From: G963662655 sp963665015 | GTDB lineage: Bacteria > Cloacimonadota > Cloacimonadia > Cloacimonadales > JAIOQZ01 | Direction: 5' to 3' | Assembly: GCA_963665015.2 (NCBI GenBank) | Contig: CAXXSY010000004.1 | Location: 558,001-622,000 of the forward strand | Length of the DNA stretch: 64,000 nt | Part shown: positions 17,003 through 25,647 of the stretch, one piece after another | Layout of the letters: every line of letters begins with the position of its first letter | Position numbering within the stretch: the first letter of the stretch is position 1 | Made by a program: the position numbers and the translations under genes | Notes under the pieces: generated by a model | What the model was told of the DNA's origin: nothing | Seen by the model: only the letters and a program-made list of their open reading frames with translations | The model's database searches: none

Positions 17003-18615
17003 GAATCCTGATCATCAACCTCACCCGCATGGGCGACATCATCCAGACGCTGGGGCTGGTCAACGGCCTCTACGAGAAGTACCCCGACGCAGAGATCGAC
17101 TACCTCGCCATGTCGTCGTTCAAGAAGATTCTGGAGAACTTTCCGCGACTGAGCCGCGTGATCGCCATCGACGATCGCCCCGTCGTGGAGCAGATCAACG
17201 AGGATTTCCGACCCGCGTTTCTCGAAATCCAACGCGTGGCGAACGAGCTTTCCGGGCGCGACTACGACATCGTGGTCAATCCGGTGGTTTCGATCCAGTC
17301 CTCGATCCTGTCCGTGCTAATACCGGCGAAGGAAAAGCTGGGCATGGTCATGAATCGCGACCGCGAGCAGTCCATCACCTCCGACTGGACCGCATGCCAC
17401 CTCGCCAACGAGCATAACCTCGGCGACCGCACCTTCAACCTGGTAGATATCTTCGCCGGTGTGGGAGGCGCGCGCGCCAGACAGGAGTTGTTCCGCCTGA
17501 AGCCCTCGGACGAGGCGATGTCGTTCGCGGAAAACCTTTGGCCAAGCGGCAAACCGACAGTCGGATTCCACATCGGCGCAAGCCAGTCCAACAAGGCGTG
17601 GGAGTCGGAGAAATTCCGCCGCGTGATCGAGATGCTGCTTGCCGACCGGTCATGCCGCATCGTGCTCCTGGGCGGCTACAAGGAGGCGTCGCTGAAGCCG
17701 CTGTTCGAGGGTATCCGGTACGAGAATTTCATCGACATGATCGGCGGCTGCAACCTGGATCAGCTCACCGCGACAATCGGCAGGCTCGATCTGCTGATCA
17801 CCAACGACACTGGACCCATGCACATCGCGGCGTCGCGGGACATCCCCATCCTGAACCTGTCGCTCGGTCCCGTAAGCCTATGGGAAACAGGCCCCTACAG
17901 CGACAAATCCGTCATCATGCAAGCCGATATCGAGTGCCATCCCTGCCGGTTTGACACGCTGTGCAGTCACCTGAACTGCCACCACTTCATCACGCCGGAA
18001 GCGGTCTATCGCACCGCGAAATCGATGATCGAACGGCGGTCGATTGACGAGCAGGATAACGTGCTGATATGGATGGGCTTGAAAGATATTTTCGGCTTGC
18101 AGCACCAGGTGCCGGTGAATCGCCGTCCTATCCGCAAGAAGGAGTTCTTCTTCGAATGCAAGCGCGCCGTCTGGGCGATGACGCTGTTGCCAGACCTGAA
18201 GCCTGACGACTGGGCGGGGAAAGCGCATGCGTATCTCGGACAATACTACGATATTCCGCCGCTCGATTTCCGTGACGAGATCGGGCGATTGACGAGTCTG
18301 CACGGCATGATCCAACGTTATATCGGGGAGCTGGAGAGTTTTAGTGGCATTTCCGGGCGCGACAAGAAATCGATTGACAAAATCAGGAACTCGTGGAGCG
18401 CTGTTAAACAATTGAAACAGGAGATTTTCGATAACGCCCGTCAATACCCGGGTATCTTCGATATCTTTCACTTCGCCGAGTTCCGCGAGAGCGCGCTGAC
18501 CGGAGACGATATGCGAAAGCTCCTGCAAAGAACCCTGAGCATCTACCGTAATCTCGAATTGCAGCTCGCTGTGATGCTGCGAATGATCAACGAACACCAA
18601 GGAGGTCCTCGATGA
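16999..18615 (+). CDS. Glycosyltransferase family 9 (heptosyltransferase-like) with extra C-terminal helical domain
   Basis: 538 residues against about 350 for ordinary heptosyltransferases. The GT9 N-terminus is clear: ILIINLTRMGDIIQTLGLVN. So are the nucleotide-sugar side motifs VGFHIGASQSNKAWESEKF, VLLGGYKEA and ITNDTGPMHIAASRDIP, and a cysteine cluster (ECHPCRFDTLCSHLNCHH). Residues about 375-538 are an additional alpha-helical region with no recognised domain. It overlaps the CgeB-like gene by 4 bases and the following gene by 4 bases, so three proteins are made in fixed proportion. Probably a glycan or glycoprotein modification enzyme rather than core LPS, because the standard waa genes are absent. 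Confidence 0.85.
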   Translation: MRILIINLTRMGDIIQTLGLVNGLYEKYPDAEIDYLAMSSFKKILENFPRLSRVIAIDDRPVVEQINEDFRPAFLEIQRVANELSGRDYDIVVNPVVSIQSSILSVLIPAKEKLGMVMNRDREQSITSDWTACHLANEHNLGDRTFNLVDIFAGVGGARARQELFRLKPSDEAMSFAENLWPSGKPTVGFHIGASQSNKAWESEKFRRVIEMLLADRSCRIVLLGGYKEASLKPLFEGIRYENFIDMIGGCNLDQLTATIGRLDLLITNDTGPMHIAASRDIPILNLSLGPVSLWETGPYSDKSVIMQADIECHPCRFDTLCSHLNCHHFITPEAVYRTAKSMIERRSIDEQDNVLIWMGLKDIFGLQHQVPVNRRPIRKKEFFFECKRAVWAMTLLPDLKPDDWAGKAHAYLGQYYDIPPLDFRDEIGRLTSLHGMIQRYIGELESFSGISGRDKKSIDKIRNSWSAVKQLKQEIFDNARQYPGIFDIFHFAEFRESALTGDDMRKLLQRTLSIYRNLELQLAVMLRMINEHQGGPR

Positions 18616-19193
18616 AAATCCGAGTCAACGGAGTCGAGAAAACAATGGATATATCCACCGTGGAGAACCTGGGCAATGTCCTTGCCGGCTTGAACTTGCC
18701 GCCCACGCAGCTCATCACGTCGATCCGGCTCAACGATCGTCCGCTGGATCCCGACTGGCTGCAGAAGCAGGATCGAATCTACGTCATGAACGAGGACGAG
18801 ATGGATATCGACGCCGAGGACGCCGCCGCGATCGGCAACAGGGCTTTTCAGGATTCGAAGGAGCAGCTTGGCAGGTTGATCGAAGACCTCCAGCAAACCG
18901 CCGAGGGCTTCCGGCTCGACGAAGAAACCACCGCCAACGCGCGTCTGGTGCAGTCCATCGAAAACATGCAGGCCTTCTTCACCGTCATCCAGGAAGCGTT
19001 CGTGCTGATGGGCAGGGATTTCAACACCACCCCGATCGGCGAAACAAAGGGCCAGGACTACATCAAGACCTTCAGCGGCAAGCTCTCGGAGCTGATCGAC
19101 GTACAACAGACCAAGGACTGGGTTCTGCTCGCCGACATGATCGAATACGAACTGGTGCCGGTGCTGAAGAAGGTGGAGAAAATTTACGACTGA
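18612..19193 (+). CDS. Unknown protein: beta-grasp-like N-terminus plus helical domain
   Basis: 193 residues with AAGGAGG upstream; the start overlaps the GT9 stop (ATGA). Residues 1-60 (KIRVNGVEKTMDIS, LNLPPTQLITSIRLNDRPL) have the strand-helix-strand pattern of a ubiquitin/ThiS-like beta-grasp fold but lack the terminal Gly-Gly. Residues 75-193 are acidic, helical and without known motifs. Translational coupling to two glycosyltransferases suggests an accessory or partner protein. No function can be assigned. Confidence 0.7.
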   Translation: MKIRVNGVEKTMDISTVENLGNVLAGLNLPPTQLITSIRLNDRPLDPDWLQKQDRIYVMNEDEMDIDAEDAAAIGNRAFQDSKEQLGRLIEDLQQTAEGFRLDEETTANARLVQSIENMQAFFTVIQEAFVLMGRDFNTTPIGETKGQDYIKTFSGKLSELIDVQQTKDWVLLADMIEYELVPVLKKVEKIYD

Positions 19194-19482
19194 TCTTCAG
19201 AATCAGGACATCGGATTGAGTTCCGAAAATTTCATCGACGATTCACGATTTTACAAAGAATGACTTGCACGGAAACAGCGCCTGAATTTTCTGGTTGTTC
19301 AAATGATCAGCGCTACATTATCTGTAGCAAAATGAAATGGTACGAATACCATTTCCGCTTTGACGAATATCAGAGAATCAAAGGATGCGGAACTGGTATT
19401 GAGAGAGGATTTTCCGAATGATATTCCAGAGACATTTATGCCACTGCATTCGGAAAACCGTATAATTGCAAGGCAGGAAATT

Positions 19483-19842
19483 ATGTTACGCACAATGCTG
19501 CTCTCGAAGGTTCATCGGGCGGTGATCACCGAAACCGACCTCGAATACGTCGGAAGCATCACCATAGACGAGGACATTTTAACGGCGACGGGGATGGTCG
19601 AGTTCGAGAAGGTCGCCATCTTCGACATCGACAACGGCAATCGGTTCGAAACCTATATTCTGAAGGGCGAAGCCGGTTCGGGTATATTCGGCGTGAACGG
19701 CGCCGCCGCCCGGATGGTGCATCGCGGAGATCGGATCATCGTGGTCAATTACGGTCATCTCGACGAGAAGGAGATGCAGAGCCACAAGCCGACGGTCGTG
19801 GTTATCGACGACTTGGACAACAAAAAGTGGCACAAGGTCTGA
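19483..19842 (+). CDS. panD: Aspartate 1-decarboxylase
   Basis: 119 residues from ATG 19483 (GGCAGGAAA upstream), the family's usual size; an upstream in-frame extension to 19360 is not conserved in the family. MLRTMLLSKVHRA is the canonical N-terminus. Gly24-Ser25 in EYVGSITID is the self-cleavage site that makes the pyruvoyl cofactor. Converts aspartate to beta-alanine for pantothenate. TATAAT at 19461-19466 could be a -10, without a convincing -35. panC follows 20 bases later. Confidence 0.96.
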   Translation: MLRTMLLSKVHRAVITETDLEYVGSITIDEDILTATGMVEFEKVAIFDIDNGNRFETYILKGEAGSGIFGVNGAAARMVHRGDRIIVVNYGHLDEKEMQSHKPTVVVIDDLDNKKWHKV

Positions 19843-19862
19843 TACCTACCGGACAACAAACA

Positions 19863-20717
19863 ATGGCATCGCATCTGACGCCCATTATCCTGGATACCGT
19901 CGAGCTGGTCCGCGAGCTATCGGACAATCTGATCCGCAAGGACCGCACAATCGGATTCGTGCCCACCATGGGCTACCTGCACGAGGGACACCTGAGCCTG
20001 GTTCGTGCCGCGAAGAAGGACTGCGACGTCGTAATCGTCAGCATCTTCGTCAACCCCACCCAGTTCGGTCCGACCGAAGACCTCGAAACCTATCCGAGCG
20101 ACCTGGGACGCGATCAGAGACTGCTGGGCGACGAGGGTGTCAAGTACGTCTTTCTTCCCAGCAACGACATGATGTATCCCGAAGGTTATAAAACCTATAT
20201 CTCGGTCGAGGACATCACCGGCATCCTGTGCGGGAAGTCGCGCCCAACACATTTCCGCGGCGTGGCGACGGTGGTCGCCAAGCTGATGAACATCGTTCGT
20301 CCGCACCGCATGTACATGGGCGAGAAGGACTTTCAGCAGATCGTCGTTCTGGAGACCATGGTCCGCGACCTGAATTTCTCCACCCGCATCGTGCGCTGCC
20401 CCATTGTTCGGGAAGAGGACGGACTGGCGATGTCGAGTCGCAACAAGTACCTTGATCCCGATCAGCGAAAACGTGCGCTGTGCCTGCACGAATCAATGCG
20501 GATGGCGAAGCGGATGTTTGCCGTCGGCGAGGACGACGTCCTGAAGCTGCGTAGTGAAATGCGCAAACACATAGAGTCAAGCGGTGGCGAGATCGACTAC
20601 ATCGAGATGGTCGATTCGAAAACGCTGGAGCCGGTTGCGAATGTCGCTTCAGGAAACCGCGTGCTTCTGGCTGTCAGGATGGGATCGACCCGACTGATCG
20701 ACAACATGCAATTCTGA
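19863..20717 (+). CDS. panC: Pantothenate synthetase
   Basis: 284 residues from ATG 19863; a GTG at 19827 would overlap panD and adds a non-conserved leader. The HIGH-type motif is TMGYLHEGHLSLVRAA. It also has VSIFVNPTQFGP, GKSRPTHFRGVATVV, GEKDFQQ and the KMSKS-like MSSRNKYL, all standard. Joins beta-alanine from PanD to pantoate using ATP. Forms a two-gene pan operon; panB is not in the window. Confidence 0.96.
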   Translation: MASHLTPIILDTVELVRELSDNLIRKDRTIGFVPTMGYLHEGHLSLVRAAKKDCDVVIVSIFVNPTQFGPTEDLETYPSDLGRDQRLLGDEGVKYVFLPSNDMMYPEGYKTYISVEDITGILCGKSRPTHFRGVATVVAKLMNIVRPHRMYMGEKDFQQIVVLETMVRDLNFSTRIVRCPIVREEDGLAMSSRNKYLDPDQRKRALCLHESMRMAKRMFAVGEDDVLKLRSEMRKHIESSGGEIDYIEMVDSKTLEPVANVASGNRVLLAVRMGSTRLIDNMQF

Positions 20718-20733
20718 CGAGAGGAATCGTTTC

Positions 20734-21831
20734 ATGGAACAAATGGATGTTCTGGTAATCGGTGCGGGCGCCGTCGGACTGGCGGTGGGCAATGAACTCG
20801 CGGGAGCGTGCGGCGACGTGGTGGTGGTCGAGCAGGAAGAATCTTTTGGCAGGCACACCAGCAGCCGCAACAGCGAGGTGATCCATTCCGGTATCTACTA
20901 CCCACAGAACACGCTAAAGGCTTTGCTCTGCCTCGATGGAAACGAGCTCCTCTACCGCTTCTGCGAAGAGCACGATATTCCGCATTCCAACTGTGGCAAG
21001 ATCGTGGTCGCGACCAAGGAAGACGAACTCGCGGCGTTAGAGGAACTGTATCGGAACGGATTGCGCAACAACGTCGAGGGTTTGAAGCTCATCGATCGTA
21101 CCGAATGCGCCGAGCTGGAGCCGCAGGTCAGGGCGATCCGCGGACTGTGGGTTCCCAGCACCGGAATCTTCGACACCCATTCGTACATGAAGAAGCTCAA
21201 CCAGTTGATCGAAGAGAAAGACGGCTTCGTGATCTACGACATGAGGGCGGAGCGGATCGAGAAGATCGAAGGCGGCTACCGCGTCCTTTTCAACGACGGC
21301 GAGGTGTTTCAGGCACGCTACCTGATCAACTGCGGCGGTCTTTTCACCGAACGCGTGGCGAGGATGGCGGGGATCGATACCGACGAAGCCGACCTGAATA
21401 TCCACTGGTGCAAAGGCGAATATTTCAAGACGACACACATCCACGGGATCAGGCACCTGGTCTATCCCCTGCCCGATCCGCAGGGAAAATTCCTTGGCAT
21501 ACACCTGACCATCAACCTCAACGGCGAAGTTCGATTCGGCCCGAACGCCTACTACATCGACGAGATCGATTACCGGATGGACGAGACCAACAAAGAGGAA
21601 TTTCTGCAAGCGGTGAAGCAGTACATCGACATCGACGAGGAGTTCTTCTCGCCCGACGACTGCGGAATCCGCCCGAAATTGCAGAAGCCGGGCGGCGCGT
21701 TCCGTGATTTCTACATCGAAGAGGAATCGAAGCGCGGACTCCCCGGATTCATCAACCTCATGGGCATCGAATCACCCGGCCTCACCGCGTCCCTCGCCAT
21801 CGCGAAGAAGGTGAGGGCGCTGATAAAATAG
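20734..21831 (+). CDS. LhgO-type FAD-dependent oxidase (L-2-hydroxyglutarate oxidase family)
   Basis: 365 residues preceded by GAGAGG. N-terminal dinucleotide fold MDVLVIGAGAVGLAVGNEL, then the family block RHTSSRNSEVIHSGIYYP and a C-terminal RPKLQ...GFINLMGIESPGLTASLAIAKKV. This matches the L-2-hydroxyglutarate dehydrogenase/oxidase branch of the DAO family. Likely oxidises L-2-hydroxyglutarate to 2-oxoglutarate at the membrane quinone level. Other 2-hydroxyacids cannot be excluded. It follows panC by 16 bases with no obvious pathway link. Confidence 0.85.
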   Translation: MEQMDVLVIGAGAVGLAVGNELAGACGDVVVVEQEESFGRHTSSRNSEVIHSGIYYPQNTLKALLCLDGNELLYRFCEEHDIPHSNCGKIVVATKEDELAALEELYRNGLRNNVEGLKLIDRTECAELEPQVRAIRGLWVPSTGIFDTHSYMKKLNQLIEEKDGFVIYDMRAERIEKIEGGYRVLFNDGEVFQARYLINCGGLFTERVARMAGIDTDEADLNIHWCKGEYFKTTHIHGIRHLVYPLPDPQGKFLGIHLTINLNGEVRFGPNAYYIDEIDYRMDETNKEEFLQAVKQYIDIDEEFFSPDDCGIRPKLQKPGGAFRDFYIEEESKRGLPGFINLMGIESPGLTASLAIAKKVRALIK

Positions 21832-21840
21832 AGTTTGCGT

Positions 21841-22926
21841 TTACGCATAGAATATTTTCAGTTTGTTACCATTCTGGTGAGATAGCCGGTTGTCATGCTG
21901 AAGTCTTCCGATAACAATCCCGGTTGCTATCCCTATCTGTTGCGCGAAAATCCTGATTGGTTCCAGCGATTGCCCATCCCAGTGTCCAAGGAAATCCTTC
22001 ATTTTATCCGGCGGAATCAGGAAATTGGATGCAAATATATCCGCCTCCTTTTCCTGCTCGCTATGTACCGTATTCGATTCGATGAAGACACTGGACTTTC
22101 CGTGTTCAAGAATGTGAAATGCTTCATGGAAAAACGTAAACCAGAAATGATCATTTGATTTGTAACGGCAGCTTAACTGCATAATCGCTTTGTTCTTTCC
22201 ACGAATCCATCGCGTTGCACCCCAAACATGTGTCTGCTTCAACTCCGGAACTATCAAGAAGGCGACACCGGCGCGAGCACAAATTTCTTCAAGTGAATGA
22301 ATGATTGATTGAAAATCGCTTTCACTCGTCATGGCTCGGGCTTGATGAAGGATATCTGAAAACCTTTTCTTGTTGTATGGAACACAATCGATCCCTTGTG
22401 CAAGGATTTCACCACGACGCAACCATGCTGAAATTGATAACTGGTTTTTCTGAAAGCGATAGGATTCTCTGAAATTTGCGACTTGGTGTGTCTCCCATAT
22501 TCTTTCCTGGGCTTCCGGTGAGTCAACGCCGAAGAAACTCAGTATCGCTTCGTATTGTTCAATATCGTTTTCACATCGCTTGATCCATCCTCGTTCAATC
22601 ATCTCCACAACAGGAACTTTCTTGAGCCAGCCCTTTGATTTCTCCAGCTGTCCCTGCTTTTCCAACCGTATTTTTTGTTCCTGATAGTTTTGTTCCAGAT
22701 TATTCCAGAAATGAGCAGGTCTTCCAAAAACTCGCTCAAGCCGCACTGCCGTTTCAGGAGTTATAGGGGCCTTCGCCTTGATTATCTCATTGATGGTTTT
22801 AGGTGTCAGTCCTGTTCTTGTCGCCAGCTCTTTCTGAGACATGTTGTATGAATCCAGATATTCTTCGAGAATTTCTCCCGGATATACATTGTAATCAGGA
22901 TAGAATGTTGCTGTATCTTTACCCAT
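21841..22926 (-). CDS. HigA-type antitoxin fused to ImmA/IrrE-like metallopeptidase
   Basis: 361 residues, three times the usual HigA length. Residues 14-70 are a HigA-like helix-turn-helix (YPGEILEEYL, MSQKELATRTGLTPKTINEI, GRPAHFWNNLEQNYQE). Residues about 205-310 are an ImmA/IrrE domain with the zinc motif H-E-A-F-H (267-271) and a downstream glutamate in EKEADIFASNFLIP. The family binds its operator through the helix-turn-helix and neutralises the toxin; the protease domain may cleave the repressor or partner (inference). It overlaps the upstream toxin gene by 8 bases. The locus is AT-richer than its neighbours, consistent with transfer. Confidence 0.85.
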   Translation of the reverse strand: MGKDTATFYPDYNVYPGEILEEYLDSYNMSQKELATRTGLTPKTINEIIKAKAPITPETAVRLERVFGRPAHFWNNLEQNYQEQKIRLEKQGQLEKSKGWLKKVPVVEMIERGWIKRCENDIEQYEAILSFFGVDSPEAQERIWETHQVANFRESYRFQKNQLSISAWLRRGEILAQGIDCVPYNKKRFSDILHQARAMTSESDFQSIIHSLEEICARAGVAFLIVPELKQTHVWGATRWIRGKNKAIMQLSCRYKSNDHFWFTFFHEAFHILEHGKSSVFIESNTVHSEQEKEADIFASNFLIPPDKMKDFLGHWDGQSLEPIRIFAQQIGIATGIVIGRLQHDNRLSHQNGNKLKIFYA

Positions 22927-23254
22927 GATAATCCTCCACTCCGATAATCTTGATTGCTTGAATCATCTTCCAATCCAAGCTGCCGTCCTCACAAACAGGA
23001 ACTGGTTCCTGAGAAGGTTTGAATATCAATCGATACGGTTGTATCAAATCGATCGATAATTGTCCCTTCCTATCCCCCTTCAATTCATGACATCGCTCGG
23101 GTCTCTGGTTTGGTACTAAATCGTTAAGTGCGTTCATGGCAGACAGGGTCATTAATCGCCTCATTATTATCTTCGCCTGTTTGCCATACTTTTTGTTCAG
23201 GTTTCTCTCCGAGTTAAATACCTTTGCCAGTTTCGTAGAGAACGTAATATCCAT
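22919..23254 (-). CDS. RelE/HigB-type toxin
   Basis: 111 residues from ATG 23254 (MDITFSTKLAKVFNSE); an upstream TTG at 23269 would add five residues. The small basic RelE/ParE-like fold is visible: KKYGKQAKIIMRRLMTL, ERCHELKGDRKGQLSIDLIQPYRLIF and the closing strand IQAIKIIGVEDYH. This family usually cleaves mRNA on the ribosome. The toxin gene precedes the antitoxin gene, the higBA order, and overlaps it. A perfect palindrome at 23278-23294 just upstream is a likely autorepression site. Confidence 0.8.
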   Translation of the reverse strand: MDITFSTKLAKVFNSERNLNKKYGKQAKIIMRRLMTLSAMNALNDLVPNQRPERCHELKGDRKGQLSIDLIQPYRLIFKPSQEPVPVCEDGSLDWKMIQAIKIIGVEDYHG

Positions 23255-23277
23255 CGCACATCCCGTCAAGAAAAATC

Positions 23278-23294
23278 TTAACCCGTCGGGTTAA
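23278..23294. promoter_or_regulatory. 17-bp perfect palindromic operator upstream of the toxin-antitoxin pair
   Basis: TTAACCCG-T-CGGGTTAA, flanked on both sides by AATCTTA/ATCTTA-type sequence, 24 bases upstream of the toxin start. Position and symmetry fit binding by the HigA-type helix-turn-helix dimer. Confidence 0.6.
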
Positions 23295-23343
23295 TCTTAT
23301 GTTCTGCCTGTGTTGGTCCATTACCTCGCTAATCTCTACCGCA

Positions 23344-24675
23344 TTACTGATTAAACAGCTTCTGGTTGAACAGCCACCACGCGATGAGGAAGAACACGAC
23401 CGCCGCACCGAGCAGGACGCCGGCGTGCGGCAGGACATCCACGATATGCAGATCACGCCAGAAGATGTTGGTGATACCGTTCATCGCCCAGTAGTTGAGC
23501 GTGAATTTCCCCACGAACTGCAAGTACGATGGCATGATGAACGACGGAAACATCGAGCCGCCCAGCGCGCTCATGCCGAGGATCAGCAGGGTCGAAATCT
23601 CATCAACCTGCTTCTGGTCTCTGCACGCGGCGGCGATCAGCATTCCGAGCGTCGCGCAGGAGGTTGCGGTCGAGAAGATCATGAGCAACAGTGCCGGGAC
23701 GTCCTTGAATATATCGAGCCCGAACACCAGCCAGCCGAAGATAAACATCACGATGAGCTGTACCACGCCGACCAGCAGGATGAAGATCGACTTGCCCCAG
23801 AGTATCTCCGAGCTGAGCGCCGGGGATATCAGGAGCCGCTTGATGGTTCCGTCCTTCTTCTCCGCCAGGAGCGACGACGCGGCACCGCTGACCGAGAACA
23901 GAAGGAACATCACCGCCATACCCGCCACCGAGTGCGCGAACATGGGATTCTCCTCGTCGATGCCCAGCAGTTGGTTCGAGCGTAGCTTGACCGGCGCGAT
24001 GTCGGCCATGGAGAAGTCGTCTTCGTCGGTTGCCGTCGTGTCCGAACCGGCAGCGGTGAAATTGTCAACGGTAGGGATTTCGACGGTTTCGATATCCGGG
24101 TCGAAGTATGTTCTGATTGTATTCAAGAGGTCGTCGCGAAAACCCTGACCCCGCTCGTCACCGAGGTATTCGTCTGCCTGTTTGAACAGACGCTCCTGCA
24201 TGAGGTTGGGCATTTGCATCATGATGGTGCGCTGCATGAGTCCGCTCACGATGCCCTGTTCGATGGGGTATTGGGGATCGTAGTTAATATGAATGTTCGG
24301 CTGGTCGCCGGCTTTTAGGCTGTCTTGAAAGCCTTTCGCGATCCGGATACCGATATGTCGTTTGCCTCGCTTGATATCCTCGTTCATGACATCGGTGGTG
24401 TAGCGATACGTCGAGTCGCTTTTGGTGTATTCGGTCTGGAGCCTGATTTCTTCGAGGTCGCCGATCTCTTGCATGAGCCTCTTCGAGTATTCGGACTGGT
24501 CTTCATCGACACCGACGACTAGGATACCCTTGATGCCGGACGATTTTCCGAAGCCGCCGAACACCATCCCGAAGATCAGCGTGATGACCATGGGCACGAT
24601 GAAGGTCAAAAGGAGCGATCCCGGATGCTTCATGAAGAGGCGGATGTCTTTCGCTATCAGTGCAAGCAGTCTCAT
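23344..24675 (-). CDS. ABC-2 type exporter permease
   Basis: 443 residues. One membrane helix near the N-terminus (GSLLLTFIVPMVITLIFGMVFG), a large extracytoplasmic loop of about 200 residues, then five helices (AGMAVMFLLFSVSGAASSLL onward), the layout of NatB/YhgE-type half-permeases. The motif EKKDGTIKRLLISP after the second helix is conserved in the family. It pairs with the ATPase gene directly upstream (4-base overlap). Substrate (drug, Na+ or lipid) cannot be told. Confidence 0.88.
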   Translation of the reverse strand: MRLLALIAKDIRLFMKHPGSLLLTFIVPMVITLIFGMVFGGFGKSSGIKGILVVGVDEDQSEYSKRLMQEIGDLEEIRLQTEYTKSDSTYRYTTDVMNEDIKRGKRHIGIRIAKGFQDSLKAGDQPNIHINYDPQYPIEQGIVSGLMQRTIMMQMPNLMQERLFKQADEYLGDERGQGFRDDLLNTIRTYFDPDIETVEIPTVDNFTAAGSDTTATDEDDFSMADIAPVKLRSNQLLGIDEENPMFAHSVAGMAVMFLLFSVSGAASSLLAEKKDGTIKRLLISPALSSEILWGKSIFILLVGVVQLIVMFIFGWLVFGLDIFKDVPALLLMIFSTATSCATLGMLIAAACRDQKQVDEISTLLILGMSALGGSMFPSFIMPSYLQFVGKFTLNYWAMNGITNIFWRDLHIVDVLPHAGVLLGAAVVFFLIAWWLFNQKLFNQ

Positions 24676-25595
24676 TCTCGTAGCTCCCTTCCCGTCAGCG
24701 CCAGGAAGACCTGTTCCAGATTGGGTTGCACGATCTGCACCTCTTCCAGTTCGGTCTCCATTCGTTCCAGCGTGTTGAGTATTAATGATAGGCGGTTGAT
24801 CAATCCCTGTCCGCGGATCAGCAGGCTAACGCCGTCTTTTTCCTCCACCGGGATATCCAGTTCGCGGGCGAGTTTATCCGCAGGCAGCGGCTCGCGCAGA
24901 CGGATGATGATGCGGTCTTCCTCGCCCAGTCGCTGATAGAGTTCCTTTCGGGTGCCCAGCGCGATCAGCTTGCCGTGGTCGATGATGCCGACACGGGTGC
25001 AGAGCCGTTCCACCTCTTCCATGTAGTGCGAGGTGTAGATGATGGTCTTGCCGCTGTCACGCATGGCCTCGATCAGCTCGAAGATGAAGTTGCGCGACTG
25101 CGGATCGACGCCCACGGTGGGTTCGTCGAAGAAGATGATGGGCGGATCGTGCAGGATACCGGCGGCGATGTTGAGTCTTCGTTTCATCCCGCCGGAGTAG
25201 TGTTTGACGGAGTCTTTTCTGCGATCCCACAGCCCCACCGATTTCAGGATGGATTCCGATCGTTCTTTCTGGACAGGGCCGGAGAGTCCGTACAGCTTGC
25301 TCCAGAACGCGAGGTTTTCGAGCGCGGTCATATCTTCGTAGAGCGATATCTCCTGCGGCACGACGCCGAATCGTTTCTTGAGCTGTCTTGCTTGTGCGGG
25401 TAGCGGCAGTCCTTCGATTTCCACCTCGCCGGCATCCTGTTCGAGGTAGGTGCACAGGATGTTGATGAGGGTGGTTTTACCCGCGCCGTTGGGGCCCAGC
25501 AGTCCGAAGGCTTCTCCGCTTTCGATCTGGAGGGAGACGTCGTCGAGTGCGGTAATGGTTCCGAAACGTTTTGTCAGGTTGCGGATCGTGATCAC
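24672..25595 (-). CDS. ABC transporter ATP-binding protein
   Basis: 307 residues. Walker A GPNGAGKTTL, Q-loop VPQEISLYEDMT, signature YSGGMKRRLNIAAGI, Walker B IIFFDEPTVGVDP and the H-loop T-S-H-Y-M are all intact. A C-terminal extension of about 90 residues resembles the NatA/CcmA-type regulatory tail. Drives the permease encoded next. Preceded by AGGAGG, and separated by 52 bases from the TPR protein gene upstream. Confidence 0.92.
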   Translation of the reverse strand: MITIRNLTKRFGTITALDDVSLQIESGEAFGLLGPNGAGKTTLINILCTYLEQDAGEVEIEGLPLPAQARQLKKRFGVVPQEISLYEDMTALENLAFWSKLYGLSGPVQKERSESILKSVGLWDRRKDSVKHYSGGMKRRLNIAAGILHDPPIIFFDEPTVGVDPQSRNFIFELIEAMRDSGKTIIYTSHYMEEVERLCTRVGIIDHGKLIALGTRKELYQRLGEEDRIIIRLREPLPADKLARELDIPVEEKDGVSLLIRGQGLINRLSLILNTLERMETELEEVQIVQPNLEQVFLALTGRELRE

Positions 25596-25647
25596 AAATC
25601 CTCCTGCGTGATTATTTTTCTAAGGGAGTCAATTATATGAAAATATG

